NCBI RefSeq assembly: GCF_007655135.1
Contig: NC_045134.1
Coordinates: 20,050,568-20,114,567 of the forward strand
DNA from: Punica granatum
Lineage: Eukaryota; Streptophyta; Magnoliopsida; Myrtales; Lythraceae
Direction of reading: 5' to 3'
Length of the DNA: 64,000 nucleotides
The stretch's first letter is position 1, and each line of letters starts with the position of its first letter. Below, piece by piece: positions 43,091 through 55,346 of this stretch. The notes under the pieces were generated by a model, which was not told where the DNA came from, searched no databases, and was given only the letters and a program-made list of their open reading frames with translations. The position numbers were made by a program, and so were the translations under genes.

Positions 43091-45120
43091 ACTTATCTAT
43101 TTATTCTTGAAAGTTTGCATTCATACGTGTGATCCCCAGGTGCTTTGTCGGTTCTCTGATTCGATGTGCTCCCCAAACGATAATCATAACTCGGGGCAGA
43201 ACGAGGTACTTACAACTGCCCCTCTTTAGCTCAACGTCCATAGGGCGATGGGTCAAAAACAAAAAGGACTCGCTCCAAGATCGGGCTTGGCTTGTTATTC
43301 GAATATTACTCTCGTGTCCCTTTTCTTAAATGAAGGTGTCATACTTGAAGGACTTTTGAAAAGAATAAGAAGTCACGCATGGCGGTTTTAAGAAAAACTA
43401 AATTAGACGATCCATGTATGAAAGGATTTGAAAGTTTAAGTGAAAACTGGTTATGTATGAATACATTTTTTGATGATCACGCACATGGGCGATTTGAAAA
43501 TCGGTCACGTGTAAACACAGTTTAAAAGAAGCTAAAAAATTTTGATAACGTGCGAATCATGATTTGAAAACATTTTTAAAGTTGGGATAACGTCCGAAAA
43601 CGATTTGAAAATCACGCACAAGGACGGTTGGAAGGGTCATATGAGAATCACTGTTTAAGAGGTCCCATGGGAACCACGATTCGAAGTCACATTTTGAAAA
43701 CGGCTTGAGTCATGCACAAGGGCGGTTCGAAAGTCACCTGGAAACCACCGTTTTGAGACCACGTTAAAAATGGTTGAAGGTCACGTCCGAAGACGGTTTA
43801 AAGTCATGTCCGAAGACGGTTCAAAGAGGTCACGTGAGATTCATGATTTTGAGTCATGTTCAAAAATGGTAAGGTCACGTTCGAAGACGGTTTAGAGAAG
43901 TCACGTGAGATTCACGGTTTTGACAGTTTAGAAAAGTCACGTGAGATTCACAGTTTTGAGTCATGTTTGAAACGGGTTAAGGTTATGTCCGAATATAGTT
44001 TAGAGAAGTCATGTGAGATTCACGGTTTTGAATTCTCAAGTTTTGATCACGTTTAAAACACTTTTAAATTTTGGTCACATCCCAAGACGATTTAAAAATC
44101 TTGATCACATCAAAAGACGGTTTGATATTTTGATCGCGCTCGAAAACGATTTTCTTGAAATTTTTGATCACATCCAAGGGCTATTTGAAATCTTGATCAT
44201 GTCAAAAGACAGTTTGACATTTTGATCACATTCAAAAACAATTTTTCTTAAAAGTTCTGATCACGTCCAAGGATGATTTGAAATCTTGATCATGTCAAAA
44301 GATGGTTTGATATTTTAATCACGTCAAATGATCATTTGAGATCACGTTGTGAAAATGATTTGAATTTTTTTCTCCAAATTCTTGGTCACGTCCAAAGACA
44401 GTTTTGAAATCATGATCACATCAAAAGATGGTTTGAGATCATGTTGTGAAAACGATTTGATTTTTTTTTCAAATTCTTGGTCACGTCCAAAGACGGTTTT
44501 GAAATCTTCATTGCGTCAAAAGATGGTTTGACATTTTGACCACATTCGAAAACGATTTTTCTTGAAAGTTTTGATCACGTCCGAGGACGGTTTGAAATTT
44601 TGTTCACTTCAAAAGACGGTTTGACATTTTAATAACTTTTGAAAACAATTTATCACGTCCGAAGGCGATTTCATCACGTTTGAAAACGATTTTGTCACGT
44701 TCAAAAATGATTTTGAAGTTTGAGGTTGACTTCTTTAGGGTCTTCAGGAGATCGCTAAATCTGGATCTTCTTGGGGTACTCAAATCATTGGAGCTTGAAT
44801 ATGGCAACGCGTTTCCTTGGCGAATCTTGAGATTGTGATTTCTGACTGGTTAAACTCTTTTATGAGAGTTGCAATTTCTGTCAAATAAATAAGAAAGACA
44901 ATCGGTAAACCCATAAACTGGGCGAGGGACTCAAGAATTTTTTCACTCACATCTCCGACACTTTGTTAAAAAAGGTGAGCTTTTTCCTTTTCCTTTTTTT
45001 TTGTTTTACGTAACCCAAGATTCATTTCGGGATTCCTTTTGTTTGAAAATCGTTTTGAAACTCTTTTATCGGCCAAAACAATTTGGTTGGAAACATGCCC
45101 CGATGTAAAGGGTTTTTACA
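43090..45120 (+). mobile_element. Leader region of a Tat/Ogre-like element (relic)
   Basis: Starts with retroelement-like DNA (ACAACTGCCCCTCTTTAGCTC near 43210), then a long tandem array, then GGCGAGGGACTCAAG and ATGCCCCGATGTAAAGGGTT. This arrangement is seen in plant Tat-lineage leaders. No coding part is recognisable. The family assignment is tentative. Confidence 0.35.
43480..44715 (+). repeat. Satellite-like array, ~30-bp units in a ~100-bp higher-order pattern
   Basis: The basic unit is close to GATCACGTCCAAAGACGGTTTGAAAT. From about 44090 three variants alternate: one with CACGTCCAAGGATGATTTGAAATC, one with CATGTCAAAAGATGGTTTGA, and one with CACATTCAAAAACAATTTTTCTT. The left part (43480-44040) uses AAGTCACGTGAGATTCACGG units. 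More than 30 diverged units are present. Confidence 0.8.
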
Positions 45121-45490
45121 AATGATTTTCCTTATTGTTAGCCAACAGGAGCACTCTTGCGTCTCATAGAATGCTACTTGAATCAAGAAATAAGATTGTG
45201 AAACGATACCTAGTGGTTCATTTCAATAGGCAAGGATCTTGGGAATTGGCATTTGCCTTCCCAAAGACAATTTTTTTTTTTTCAGCACTTTTCGCTTATG
45301 CTAACTGTGTAAGGATAATTCGTCTCATTGAGCAATCCTGGATATTGGAGCAACTTTTGCTCACCATTGGTAAGATCACTAAACTCTCATACTCACTTTG
45401 ACGAGGTTGATTCTTCTCTCAGTCATCCCTCGAATCTTTGAGTCTATGAGGACATTTCAAGAGCTTTCAACAAATGTACCTGACGAAAAT
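45120..45490. other. Spacer, no gene recognised
   Basis: A short open frame (45135-45401) has no family resemblance. Confidence 0.4.
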
Positions 45491-45539
45491 TTCGATATAC
45501 ATGTGCATGACCAATCATAGGGGTCTCCAAGGTGTGGAA

Positions 45540-46182
45540 GACGTCGTCGATTTATGAAGAAAATGTCATGGTGGAAGGAAGGTATGCTTTTGTGGATTTA
45601 TACTATCAGGCCTGATAGTTGCCCCATTCGTCACCCAACTATCGTTCATCTCCTATAGATTTTAAAAAAAGAATGGGTTATCGTGTATGATATGATGCGA
45701 AATACATCATGCTTTGGATGGGATTCAACACATAAGATGGTAACAACAGAAGACGATGTTTGGGAGACTTATGTTGCGGTAGTTTATACTTTATCTATTT
45801 ATTGTTATATTCATCTACATGTAGATTGATGATGTTACAAACGCTCTCGTGTTTCTATTTTCAAACTCACAAAGAAGCCGCTCCATTTAGACTAAAAGTT
45901 TTTCCCTATTTCTAAGAATTATCTTTGATATATGCGAATGATCGAGCTACTAGAAAGGATGCTCAAGCTGTTGAAGATTTTCTTAAAGAGATGGAGATTG
46001 AAGATATGACAAATGAAGGAAAAGATGATGTTAATATTTCAAATCAAAATGAATCTACTGATGTGAATACCCCCATGTCAGAAGACACTTCTCGTGTTCA
46101 TCTGCCACCTAGAGAGGAACCAAGAAGCATAGTTGTTAGAATCGCGATTCAGATCGTAGAGGTGTACGATTCTATGATCTAA
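45540..46182 (+). pseudogene. Myb/SANT-like domain gene relic
   Basis: The translated pieces KKEWVIVYDMMRNTSCFGWD, VTTEDDVWETYVA, then after a likely intron (about 45778 to 45868) HKEAAPFRLKVFPYF, a stop, and ELSLIYANDRATRKDAQAVE fit the plant Myb/SANT-like domain found in L10-interacting MYB proteins and in partner proteins of PIF/Harbinger transposases. The TAA after PYF breaks the frame, and the upstream part is incomplete. The tail ends at TAA near 46180. Confidence 0.6.
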
Positions 46183-46700
46183 GGGGTGGCTAGCGATTTT
46201 TATTCCATGGCATAGATCGGAAATGTACGATCGTGGTTGAATCGGAAGGAAAATCGCAGAATCATAGAATCAGGCCGATTCTGCGATTCTGATCTAAAGT
46301 CGAGCCAAAGCTCAACTCATAGAGCAGCCCAACCCTTTTTTCCCCTTTTCTTCTTCTTCTTCTTCAATCAGTTGATTGTTTGTCACTCTTGTTCTTCAGA
46401 CTTTGCCCTAAGCTCCGACTGCTCCAAAACACCTGATCGTTTGCTTCTTCGTGCCTTATTCCGGCAAAGGAAGTGCTATACTGCTTCTTTGTTCTTTCTC
46501 TGACGGTCGCGAGCTCTACTTCAGTTCTACGTCCTCGAGCTTCCTCGAGCTTCTTCAAGCTCTGCTTTAGCAATTGGCTTTTTCGAGCTTCCTCGAGCTT
46601 TTTCGTTCTTTCTGGTGCTTTTTCGTTTCCAAGCTTCCTCGAGGTACTGCTCTATTTTGTCATCGAGTTTTTTGGTTTTTTTTCGTCCTCAAGCTTCTTG
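46183..46700. other. Low-complexity region, CTTC-rich
   Basis: Repeats of TTCTTC and CGAGCTTCCTCGAGCTT lie between about 46340 and 46690. No gene is seen. Confidence 0.4.
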
Positions 46701-46905
46701 TTTTCCTGCAGCAATCATGAGAACTTCAACATTTCTCGGGAAAATTTTCTGCATCAGCTCATAAGTCTCTGCAGCTCTTTGATAGTCTCCAACCTCTAAA
46801 TAAATGGATGCAAGTTGAACTCGCAGAGCAATATTTTTCGGTTTTGCTGTAGTAGCTTTTGAGAGGCAGTGTTTAGCCTGGCCACTGTTTTCTTGTTTTC
46901 TGCAT
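46701..46905 (-). pseudogene. TPR fragment resembling a TFIIIC subunit
   Basis: The minus strand encodes ENSGQAKHCLSKATTAKPKN, IALRVQLASIYLEVGDYQRA and AETYELMQKIFPRNVEVLM, a clear tetratricopeptide pair. The wording is closest, from memory, to plant general transcription factor 3C polypeptide 3. Only one exon-sized piece is present, with no start or continuation. It is a captured or duplicated fragment, truncated where a 260-bp tandem repeat begins. Confidence 0.5.
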
Positions 46906-47419
46906 TTAACAAAATAAAAAATAGTCTCACTGCTATATGACTATGAAGTACAAATCCGACGTGAAATATGATGAATATGGAAATAGGATAACAACGAGAC
47001 TCCGAGAATTTTACATGGACCAAGTGTACAACAGCTCCCATAAAGAAGAGTCTTTTGGCTTAAGGCTTTCAGCTTCCTGTTCTGGGCTTAGGTCTTTGTG
47101 ATCCTATGAAATAAATTTTCTTTTGAATTATTAGTCCTCAGAGTGATCTATATTCAAGCTAAAATAACAAAATAAAAAATAGCCTCATTGCTATATGACT
47201 ATGAAGTACAAATCCGACGTGAAATATGATGAATATGGAAATAGGATAACAACGAGACTCGGAGAATTTTACATGGACCAGGTGTACAACAGCTCCCACA
47301 GAGAAAAGTCTTTTGGCCTAAGGCTTTCAGCTTCCTGTTCTGGGCTTAGGTCTTTGTGATCCTATGAAATAAATTTTCTTTTGAATTATTAGTCCTCAGA
47401 GTGATCTATATTCAAGCTA
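46906..47419 (+). repeat. 260-bp direct tandem duplication
   Basis: AACAAAATAAAAAATAG starts at 46906 and again at 47166. The two copies run to TCAAGCT and differ at only a few positions. No gene is recognised inside. Confidence 0.9.
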
Positions 47420-47713
47420 GTTCTCTATCTTAGGTCTCTCGTCTTTCTCATTCGACTGCTGCTGTTGGTACTAAGACACAGAGGGACAAACTACAGAGGT
47501 ACTTGCTTAGTTTATCTACTCTTTCTCGTTTGCCATTGTCTATTGGTTGCCTATGTCTTCTTTAGTTGTTACTGAACACTTGTTTGAAGTGTGAACTACT
47601 AAATGATTGTGTTGTACACTGCTGAATACTTATGCCACTACTGAATTGATCGGTTGAGTTGAGTTTGTGTCGATTTGTTGAGTGAGTGATTGTTGAGTTT
47701 GGGTTAAACAGAG

Positions 47714-49560
47714 ATGGCTTCTGCAAGTGGATTTGGGAGTGCATCAGCAAGTAATACCGAAGTACTGACCAAATCTAAAAAAAAATGCAAGTAGAGTTAG
47801 AGATGATCCAGCATGAGTACACGGTTATGAAGTTCCTAGAGAGAGGCTAGATATTAAATGTAAATACTGTGTCAAGATAGTTTCTGGAGATCCCTATAGA
47901 TTGAAGCATCATTTAGGATATACCAAGATTAACGTGACACCTTGTCCACCTGGTCCTGATGATTGAAAAATAATATGCTCACGATTTGTACGCGTTCAGA
48001 GGATCTTACAATGAAGAAAAAACAAGCTAGTAGTTGTGGGTTGGAAGATGATGATGTTGTAAACCTTGATAATGATGATGAAGATGTAGGGGCTAATGTA
48101 AAGAAGAAGGGAAAGGAAACAATTGGAATTTCTAGTTTGTTTAAGAAGAGAAGTTTGAATATTCAAAGTAAGCAAAAGCAATCAACAATTAATCAGATGA
48201 TGAAGAGAAATTTGAGATGGGATGGGTGCATGCAGATTGCCCTTATTTTTATACAAGTGCAATTCCATTCAATTGTGTGAAGAATCCCGAGTTTGAGAAG
48301 ATGTGTCATTTGATTGGCAAGTATGGCATTTGATTTAAACCTCCATATTATCACGAGATTAGAGATAAATATTTGAGAAAAGAGGTTGATAATACTATGT
48401 CTTGGCTTGAGAAGTATAAAATTGTGTGGAGAAAATCGTGGTGTTCCATTATATCAGATGATTGGACTAATAAGAAGATGAGATCCATATGCAATTTCCT
48501 AGTGTATAGCCCCAATGGAACAATTTGTTTTACTTCCATTAACACATCATACATCTCCAATAGTACAGATAAAGTATTTGAGATGATAGATGCTATAATA
48601 GAGCAAGTTGGGGAAGAAAATGTAGTTCAAATTGTCACGGATAATGCTACCAATTAGAATGCGACATGTGAAATGTTAATGACGAAAAGGAAAAAGTTAT
48701 TTTGGACTCCTTATGCGGCTCATTGCATAGATCTTATGCTGGAGGATTTGGAGAAGAAAATTAAGGTACATTAGCTGATGATAATGAAGAATAGGAAGAT
48801 CATGATCTTCATTTACTCGAGAACACTCTTCATCACGATGCTGAAGCATTTTACCAAGGGCAAAGATTTGATTAGACCGATTGTGACTCGCTTTGAAAAC
48901 GTTCTAAGGACTATGTTTGCATCCAAGCAATGGAAATGGAGTCGATTTGCGAAGTTAGAAGGTGGAAAGTATGCGGAACATGTCGTTGTGGATAATAACA
49001 TTTTGGAATAATGTTAATACATGTTTGAAGGTTGCATATCTTCTCATTAAAGTGCTCTGCATGGTGGATTCGGATGAAAAGTTCGCGATGACCTTTATTT
49101 ACAATGAGATAGAGAAAGCTAAGCAGAAAATCAAAGCAAATTTCAAGGATAATCGGAAGAGGTAAAATTATTTACAAGCTACTATATACTTAGTCTTTAA
49201 TTATATTTGAAATTTGTAAGTACCTAATAATGGTTTATTTCATGATTTTAGCTATGATCCTATTTTGAAGGTTATTGATGAGAGATAAGAGGTTCAACTT
49301 CATAGGCCATTGCATGCTACTGCTTATTGCATGAATTCCAGTTGCATTTCTCTTCTGAATTTAGAGCTAATAAAGAAGTCATGCGTTTATTATTTAAGGT
49401 TATGGATATAATGCTATATGATGAAGAGAGGGATAGGATTGATTTACGACTTGATGAATTCAAACATGAAAGAAAGTTCTTTGGATTCTCATCTGCAAAG
49501 TCTATGAGGTTCAAGAAGACATCGGTAGATTGGTGGGAGTCATAATAGTAGTTTGATTCT
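47714..49560 (+). pseudogene. hAT transposase (zf-BED, DUF659), decayed
   Basis: From the ATG at 47714 a zf-BED domain can be read with interruptions (LDIKCKYCVKIVSGDPYRLK, HHLGY). It is followed by an acidic linker, NQMMKRNLRWDGCMQIAL, and a DUF659 region (SWCSIISDDWTNKKMRSICN, VGEENVVQIVTDNATN, LFWTPYAAHCIDLMLEDLEK). Later parts are PIVTRFENVLRTMFASKQWK and a piece ending VDWWES at 49545. Many stops and frameshifts are present (for example TAG at 48655 and TAA at 49009), and the final hAT dimerisation domain is missing. Terminal repeats were not identified. Confidence 0.85.
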
Positions 49561-49944
49561 TTTTTGCAATAATAATAGCTGTGAAAGTGATTTGATATTT
49601 TTATTTTGGCAGCTATCTTTTGAGTGTTGTGATAATTGGTGCAATGGAATAAGCTATGAAGTTTCTTTAGTGTGACTGCTCCTTTTTGTTGGTGGAAGAA
49701 TGAAATAATATTTGCAAGTGATGTTTTGTCAAAGTATGGAGCGAAGCTATGTAATAGGCTGGTGGTGTTGCCGGAATTATGATTAATATAGCTCTTATAC
49801 CTTTTGAAATGTGTAGTAGATGCAGAAATGACGCAATTGTTTTGTAAACTTATCGTCCATGAGCAATAATTCTTATTCTTGTTAGGGGTGAAACATAAGT
49901 TATGGTGTAAAACATGGTAATAAGTTTGTATATAAGTTTCTAGG
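49561..49944. other. Spacer between the hAT relic and the MULE
   Basis: No gene or repeat is recognised. Confidence 0.4.
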
Positions 49945-49953
49945 GTTAATTTA

Positions 49954-50121
49954 GGACAAAATGGTCCCTGAAATATGCACCTCGGGACAAGTTCATCCCG
50001 GAAATTTAATCAGTGGACAAATAGGTCCGGACGTTGCAAACGTTTGGACGAATTGGTTCGGACATTGCAAACGTTTGGGCGATTTGGTCCTTCCGTCCGA
50101 AAACAGGAGAGGTCCCTGACG
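49954..50121 (+). repeat. Left terminal inverted repeat of the MULE
   Basis: Includes an internal near-repeat of about 32 bp (GACGTTGCAAACGTTTGGACGAATTGG, then GACATTGCAAACGTTTGGGCGATTTGG) that occurs only once in the right repeat. Confidence 0.85.
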
Positions 50122-51776
50122 GATTACCTCTCACAGCTGAATTTGCCGTCCCTTGCTGTAAACCCCCAACCCCCCTCCCCTGCGAATTTCTTCTCGCCCC
50201 AATTGCCACAGATTGGAGCTTCTCTTCTCCGCCTTCTTCCCCAAAATGCGATGAAACCCTATGCTTCAAATTCTGGACAAAGCTTGAAATTCGATCAAGC
50301 TTCCTTCTGCAATTGATAGTTTCGTCGGTGAGTTCGAAAAGCTGCGCAAGGAGGTCAGTTCAGTTCGTTTTTGCCAACGTTGAGCTGATTTCAGCTCATC
50401 TCGAGCTGGAGATCCTGCGCGAGGAGTGCTTCTACATTGTAAGCTCAGTTCAGTTCAGTTGTAAGCTTGAGCTCATCTCAAGCTGGAGATCCTGCGGAGG
50501 GAACCTTCTTCATTAATATTGGGTTTTTTCCTGCTGCATTGTCGGGTCAGTTGAAATTCTAACTTGAAATTTTCAGGGGGGATTTCATTTATTTCTTCTT
50601 TTGTGTGTTGTAACCAGGCGGCACTATTTCCTGTACTTGGGGAGGGAATTGTTTGGGCATTCCTGCTGCAGAATGTGGCTTTTTGGACTGTGTTTGTTTA
50701 GTCGTAATGAGACGATGATAATTGTGGTTGTAGATGTTCTGGTGTAGGATTTGTATCTTACATTGCTGTAGGTTGAAAAGGTCTTGATTATGTTTCGTTC
50801 GTCTTATTTGGGTGGGGAATTTCTAGCAATGAAGGTGATGTTTACGTGTATGAAATCATTGATGCAATAACTATATGGTTACTTCAGAGGTAGTAACTTG
50901 TTGTAACTAGGAGTCGCATTTAAAGGCCATAATTTTTAGTAAAACAATGACTTCGAATATCCCAGTTCCGCACCAATCATTCAGATAGAGTGGATAAAAT
51001 GTTTAACAAGATCTGAATAATTACTTCTAAAATAAGTTAAGAAAGTCCATTCATCGCCCTCATACATATAAAAAACAACGCAGCTAAGCACAAGCTGTAT
51101 GATAAATAAAAGTGATGGGGTGGCACAATCGAATATATTGCCAAAAGTTTTTGCAAAGCTCTTCCAAATTTGGAAAATAATAATAATAAAAGTCAAGGTA
51201 ATATACTCCCAGGTATTTTGCTTAAAAATATGTGATATACTTACCAACAATATATATATATATATATTTGTAATTAATTTGGTATTGAGTGAATTTACTA
51301 CAAGTTGAAATCATTTACTTTTCATGTATGATAAAACCATTGTCAAAAGTAATTCACTTCCTAGCAGTTGATATTATAATATCCTTAGTTTCCTAAGGCA
51401 CTTTGTTGTGAGGGGGTGCTTACGGTTGTGAACTTTTTATGATTATTAATTCGTTAACTAAAATTAGTAATTTTGTATCTTTTAGATTTTATAATTATTT
51501 TCTTATAAATAGTATTGATAATTGAGATCACCTCTATAAAATATTTTCAAGGAAGAGAAGGGGAATAACCCCGAGAAGATCCGGGAGACCCAGTGGGTGC
51601 AGTTGTTGATTTGCATTGCACATGGCTTCCAGGTCAGTTATACGATTGTTTGTTGAGAGATCTTGCCCTTTTATGCCGCTTGCCAATTATGAATGTGTGG
51701 TTTAGCATTTGCAATCAAATTATACTTTGTGTTTGGCATGAGGAGATGGATTTTTTAATTGGTTTTATGAAGGAAT
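50122..51776. other. MULE 5' region
   Basis: Contains a duplicated motif (GAGCTCATCTCAAGCTGGAGATCCTGCG at about 50389-50420 and 50467-50498) and CAGTTCAGTT repeats. The remainder is AT-rich DNA with a (TA)n tract at about 51250-51267. No intact ORF is seen. Confidence 0.5.
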
Positions 51777-54580
51777 GATGATGAGGTATGTGAGGAAGAA
51801 AATATTGAAGGACATGATGTAGATGGGCAAGAGGATCATTTTTCAGTATGAAGGTACTGAGCATGTTGATTCAGAAGTTTAGTGGGATTCAGAATATATA
51901 TTCAATGAGGATGCTGACGGTCATTTGGATGAAGAAGATGAGCATATTGGTGATGGATCAGATCCCGAAAATGGAGAGCATATAGTTGTGAGATTATCAC
52001 CAACAACAGCGGATATGGTCATCTTTAGTGATGAAGATGAAGGCTATATTTCAGAAGAGTTAGTGGACAAATGTATCTCTGATGATGAGAAGAGTGAAGG
52101 GGAGTTCAGAAAGTACCCCGAGTTTGATGAGAATGCCACATTTGGGGAGGTTCAATTACAGTTACACATGTTATCCCCAAACTTAATTATGTTCAAGAAA
52201 GCTGTGACAAATTATAATATAGCAGTAGGAAGGGTATTCAAGTTTATGAAGAATGACAACGAAAGGGTTAGGGCAAAGTGTAGATCGGAAGGGTGCAAAT
52301 GGGAGATCTTCTGTTCTTGGAGTAATGAGGTGAAAAACTTTCAAAGTAAAGAAGTTCGTGGAGCCACATATTTGTGCTAGGGGGTTCAAAAACAAGTAAG
52401 CTAATAAGAAGTGGTTGGCTACTCAGCTTGTTGATGAATTAAGGTCATACCAGACAATGTCAGCACATGATGCTTTTGAGTGGTTCAAGAGGTATAGAGG
52501 TATTCGTGTAGATGAACACATGTTATACAGAACAATGAGGTTGGCCAGAATAATTGTTGAGGGATTTGAAAAGTTGCAATATCAAAAATTGTATGACTAC
52601 TGTGAGGAACTTAGGAGGCAGAATCCTAATTCTACGTTTGGTTTGCAAGTAAATAGACCTACTCTAGAGTTGCCACCAACATTTGATAGGCTATATATTT
52701 GCTTTAATGCAAATGCTCAAGGGTTTCAAGCAGGATGCATACCCCTCATTGGGCTGGATGAGTGTTTTCTAAAGGGGTACTACGGAGGACAGTTACTGTC
52801 TGCGGTTGCTCAAGATGGCAATCAACATTTCTATGTGATTGCAATAGCTGTTGTTGAGCAAGAAAGTAGGGATACATGGAGTTGGTTTTTGAAAAATTTG
52901 CTTGGGGATATTGGACAGTACAGTGACAATGGTTGGAACTTCATATCATATCAACAAAAGGTACCTATCAACCAAGCAACTCTAAATTTGTTAATATTAA
53001 CTAAAACCAGAATTTTATTTGACAATATATATTCTTGCAGGGTTTGAAATTGGCTTTGGAGGAATTATGTCCTGGCGCTCCACATAGGAATTGTGTATTG
53101 CACATATGGAGGAACTTCTACAGCAAGTACAAGAACATGAAACTAACCAAGCAACTCTGGAAATGTACAAGAAGTACCACAATGGTGGAGTTTGATCAAA
53201 ATATGATGATAATAAAGAGAATGAATGAGGATGCATGGGCATGGCTGAAAAGATTCAAGCCCGACGCTTGGAACAAAGTTGGATTTAGTGATTATCCTAA
53301 GAATGATAATCTACTAAACAATACTTATGAGCAGTTTAACTCGAAGATTGTGAAGTTTAGAGGTAAGCCAATCATTACGATGCTTGAAGAGATTAGATGT
53401 TATTTGATGGGGAAGATGAATAAACACAGATTGATGGCAAATAGTTTTGTGGGTCCAATTTGTCCAGTAGCACAAAGTAAGCTAGACAAGTGTAGAAAAG
53501 ATAGTTCATATTGAACCCCTGAATAGGTTGGTGATGCAGTGGGTTACAAATTTCAAGTATGGAAAAGGCCCCAATGTAAGGTGGTAGATTTAGGTGCTGG
53601 GACTTGCAATTGTAGAATGTGATAGTTAATCGGGATACCATGTGCACATGCTATTGCTTGCATGGCTTACAATAATTTGGAACCCAAAAAGTATGTTCAT
53701 TCATGGTATTCCACTGAACGATGGAGAGTCACTTATGTCCCATACATTGAACCAATTACTGGTGAAAATGACTGATACTACACTGAACTGCCACCAATTG
53801 AGCCAACTGCATTTAAAAGACCGTCTGGAAGGCCTAAGCAAAGGAGAAGGCAATCTGAGGGTGAGGCAAGCAGCTCATCCAAGGCAACAAGAAAGTATGA
53901 TGAGACTCACTGCTCTAGATGTGGAAAGGCCGGGCACAATGTTAGGAGATGTACGAAAGAAGCCAATAATGATGCTCCAAATAAGAGGGGAAATAGAAGA
54001 ACAACTAGGGGTTCTAATGCATCTGATTTACAGGTATACTAATTGTTTATTATGTTAACTATGATAAACTCAATTGGTTTTGTCTTATAAAAGCTCTTTT
54101 GCTGTTTTGGTAGGTTCAACCCCCATTAGGTCCCTTAGGCCCCTCAGGCCCCATTGTAGGGTCTCAAGACTCTATCATCCTCAGGTCTAGCGTATCTGTT
54201 TCAACTTCACATTCTTCTGCTTAGGTTGATTGAATATACTTGAAAATTGAAATTATTTTTACTTAGGGAAGCTAACATATAAAGCATGTCTTTATAGGTT
54301 CAAAGAAGGCCTTTTAGCTCTGGAATGAGGATACCAGCAAACCAAGGTCCCAATTGGAGGCCTCCAACACCATTTAATCCATCTCCAAGTCCAAGCACAT
54401 TTCCATTCAGGTTACCTGCAGCAATGATGGGTAGAGGCAATTGGAGTACTCATACTTATAGACCCCCCTCCTATAAGGCCGAGAGTGCTTCCACAAGTTT
54501 CAACAGCTTCAGCGTCGACTTCCCATTCAAGCTCACCGCAAGGATCAAACACTATCAGTCAAAGATCTTGAGGAGTTAGT
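51777..54580 (+). pseudogene. MURA transposase of the MULE, inactivated
   Basis: An acidic N-terminal part has several stops (51850-51890, 52378-52380). The central MULE transposase domain is mostly open at 52415-52960, then a GT-AG intron at 52961-53040, then 53041-53514. The first catalytic Asp is in IGLDECFLKGYYGGQLLSAV. The second should be in the ISD-QQK-GL motif but reads ISYQQK (TAT at 52949-52951). A Glu is in NNTYEQFNSKIVKFRGKP. A SWIM zinc finger follows with stops inside (TCNCRM, two stops, LIGIPCAHAIACM). A CCHC knuckle (CSRCGKAGHNVRRC) lies near 53925-53970. The C-terminal low-complexity tail continues across splice-like gaps to about 54580. The protein would cut and join the element's ends; this copy cannot. 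Confidence 0.88.
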
Positions 54581-54660
54581 GGACATAACAGTTTTTACTG
54601 TTTTGATTGTAGTTTCACCGAATTAAATGTCAACATGACCTACAATAGTTGTATGTATAT

Positions 54661-55192
54661 GGTTCTATATTCTGATGAAGAAGTTCATTTGGTTTTGTAT
54701 TCTGTTGGAAAACTCTCTTTTGTTATGTATTCTATTGGAAGATAATCTTTTGTTAAGTTTTCTATTGGAAAAGTGAATTATGTTATGTATTCCATTGTAA
54801 AAGTCTCTTTTGTTATGTATTATTTTGGAAAAGTGAATTTTGTTATGTATTATGTTGGAAAAGTGAATTCTGTTATGTATTCTATTGAGAAAGTTCATTC
54901 TGTTATATATTATGTTGGAAAAGTTCATTCAGTTATGTATTATGTTAAAGAATTGCATTCTATTATGTATTCCATTGTAAAAGTCTCTTTTGTTATGTAT
55001 TCTGTTGGAAAAGTGAATTCTGTTATGTATTCTATTAGAAAAGTGAATTATGTTATGTATTCTGTTGAGAAAGTTCATTCTGTTATGTACTCTGTTGGAA
55101 AAGTTCATTCGGTTATGTATTCTGTTGAAGAATTGCATCCTGTTATGTATTTTGTTGGAAAAGTAAATTATGTTATGTATTCTGTTGAATAG
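54661..55192 (+). repeat. 30-bp minisatellite in the MULE 3' part, about 17 units
   Basis: The unit is close to TTATGTATTCTGTTGGAAAAG plus TTCATTCTG. Because 30 is divisible by three, one plus frame reads repeated VMYSVGKVHS from 54773 to 55192, and minus frames read repeated RIHNRMNFSN. Units differ by point changes, with few length changes. Confidence 0.9.
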
Positions 55193-55346
55193 ACAACAAT
55201 AACTGAATGGACACTTAGAATAGGCAACAATAACAGAATGCCACAAGAATTGCTAAACATTGTATTATATTAGCAATAACAGAGTCATCTCAATACAAAT
55301 TAGAATATCACAATCCTACAGTATCCCATTTACACGAGGAAACACG

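Noticed and set aside
43480..44715. CRISPR-like array (repeats of about 30 bp)
   Set aside because: This is plant nuclear DNA, and the units are contiguous and diverged with no unique spacers. It is a tandem satellite.
54661..55246. Repeat proteins encoded on either strand
   Set aside because: Open frames follow from a 30-bp period without stops; there is no start context, splice link or known family.
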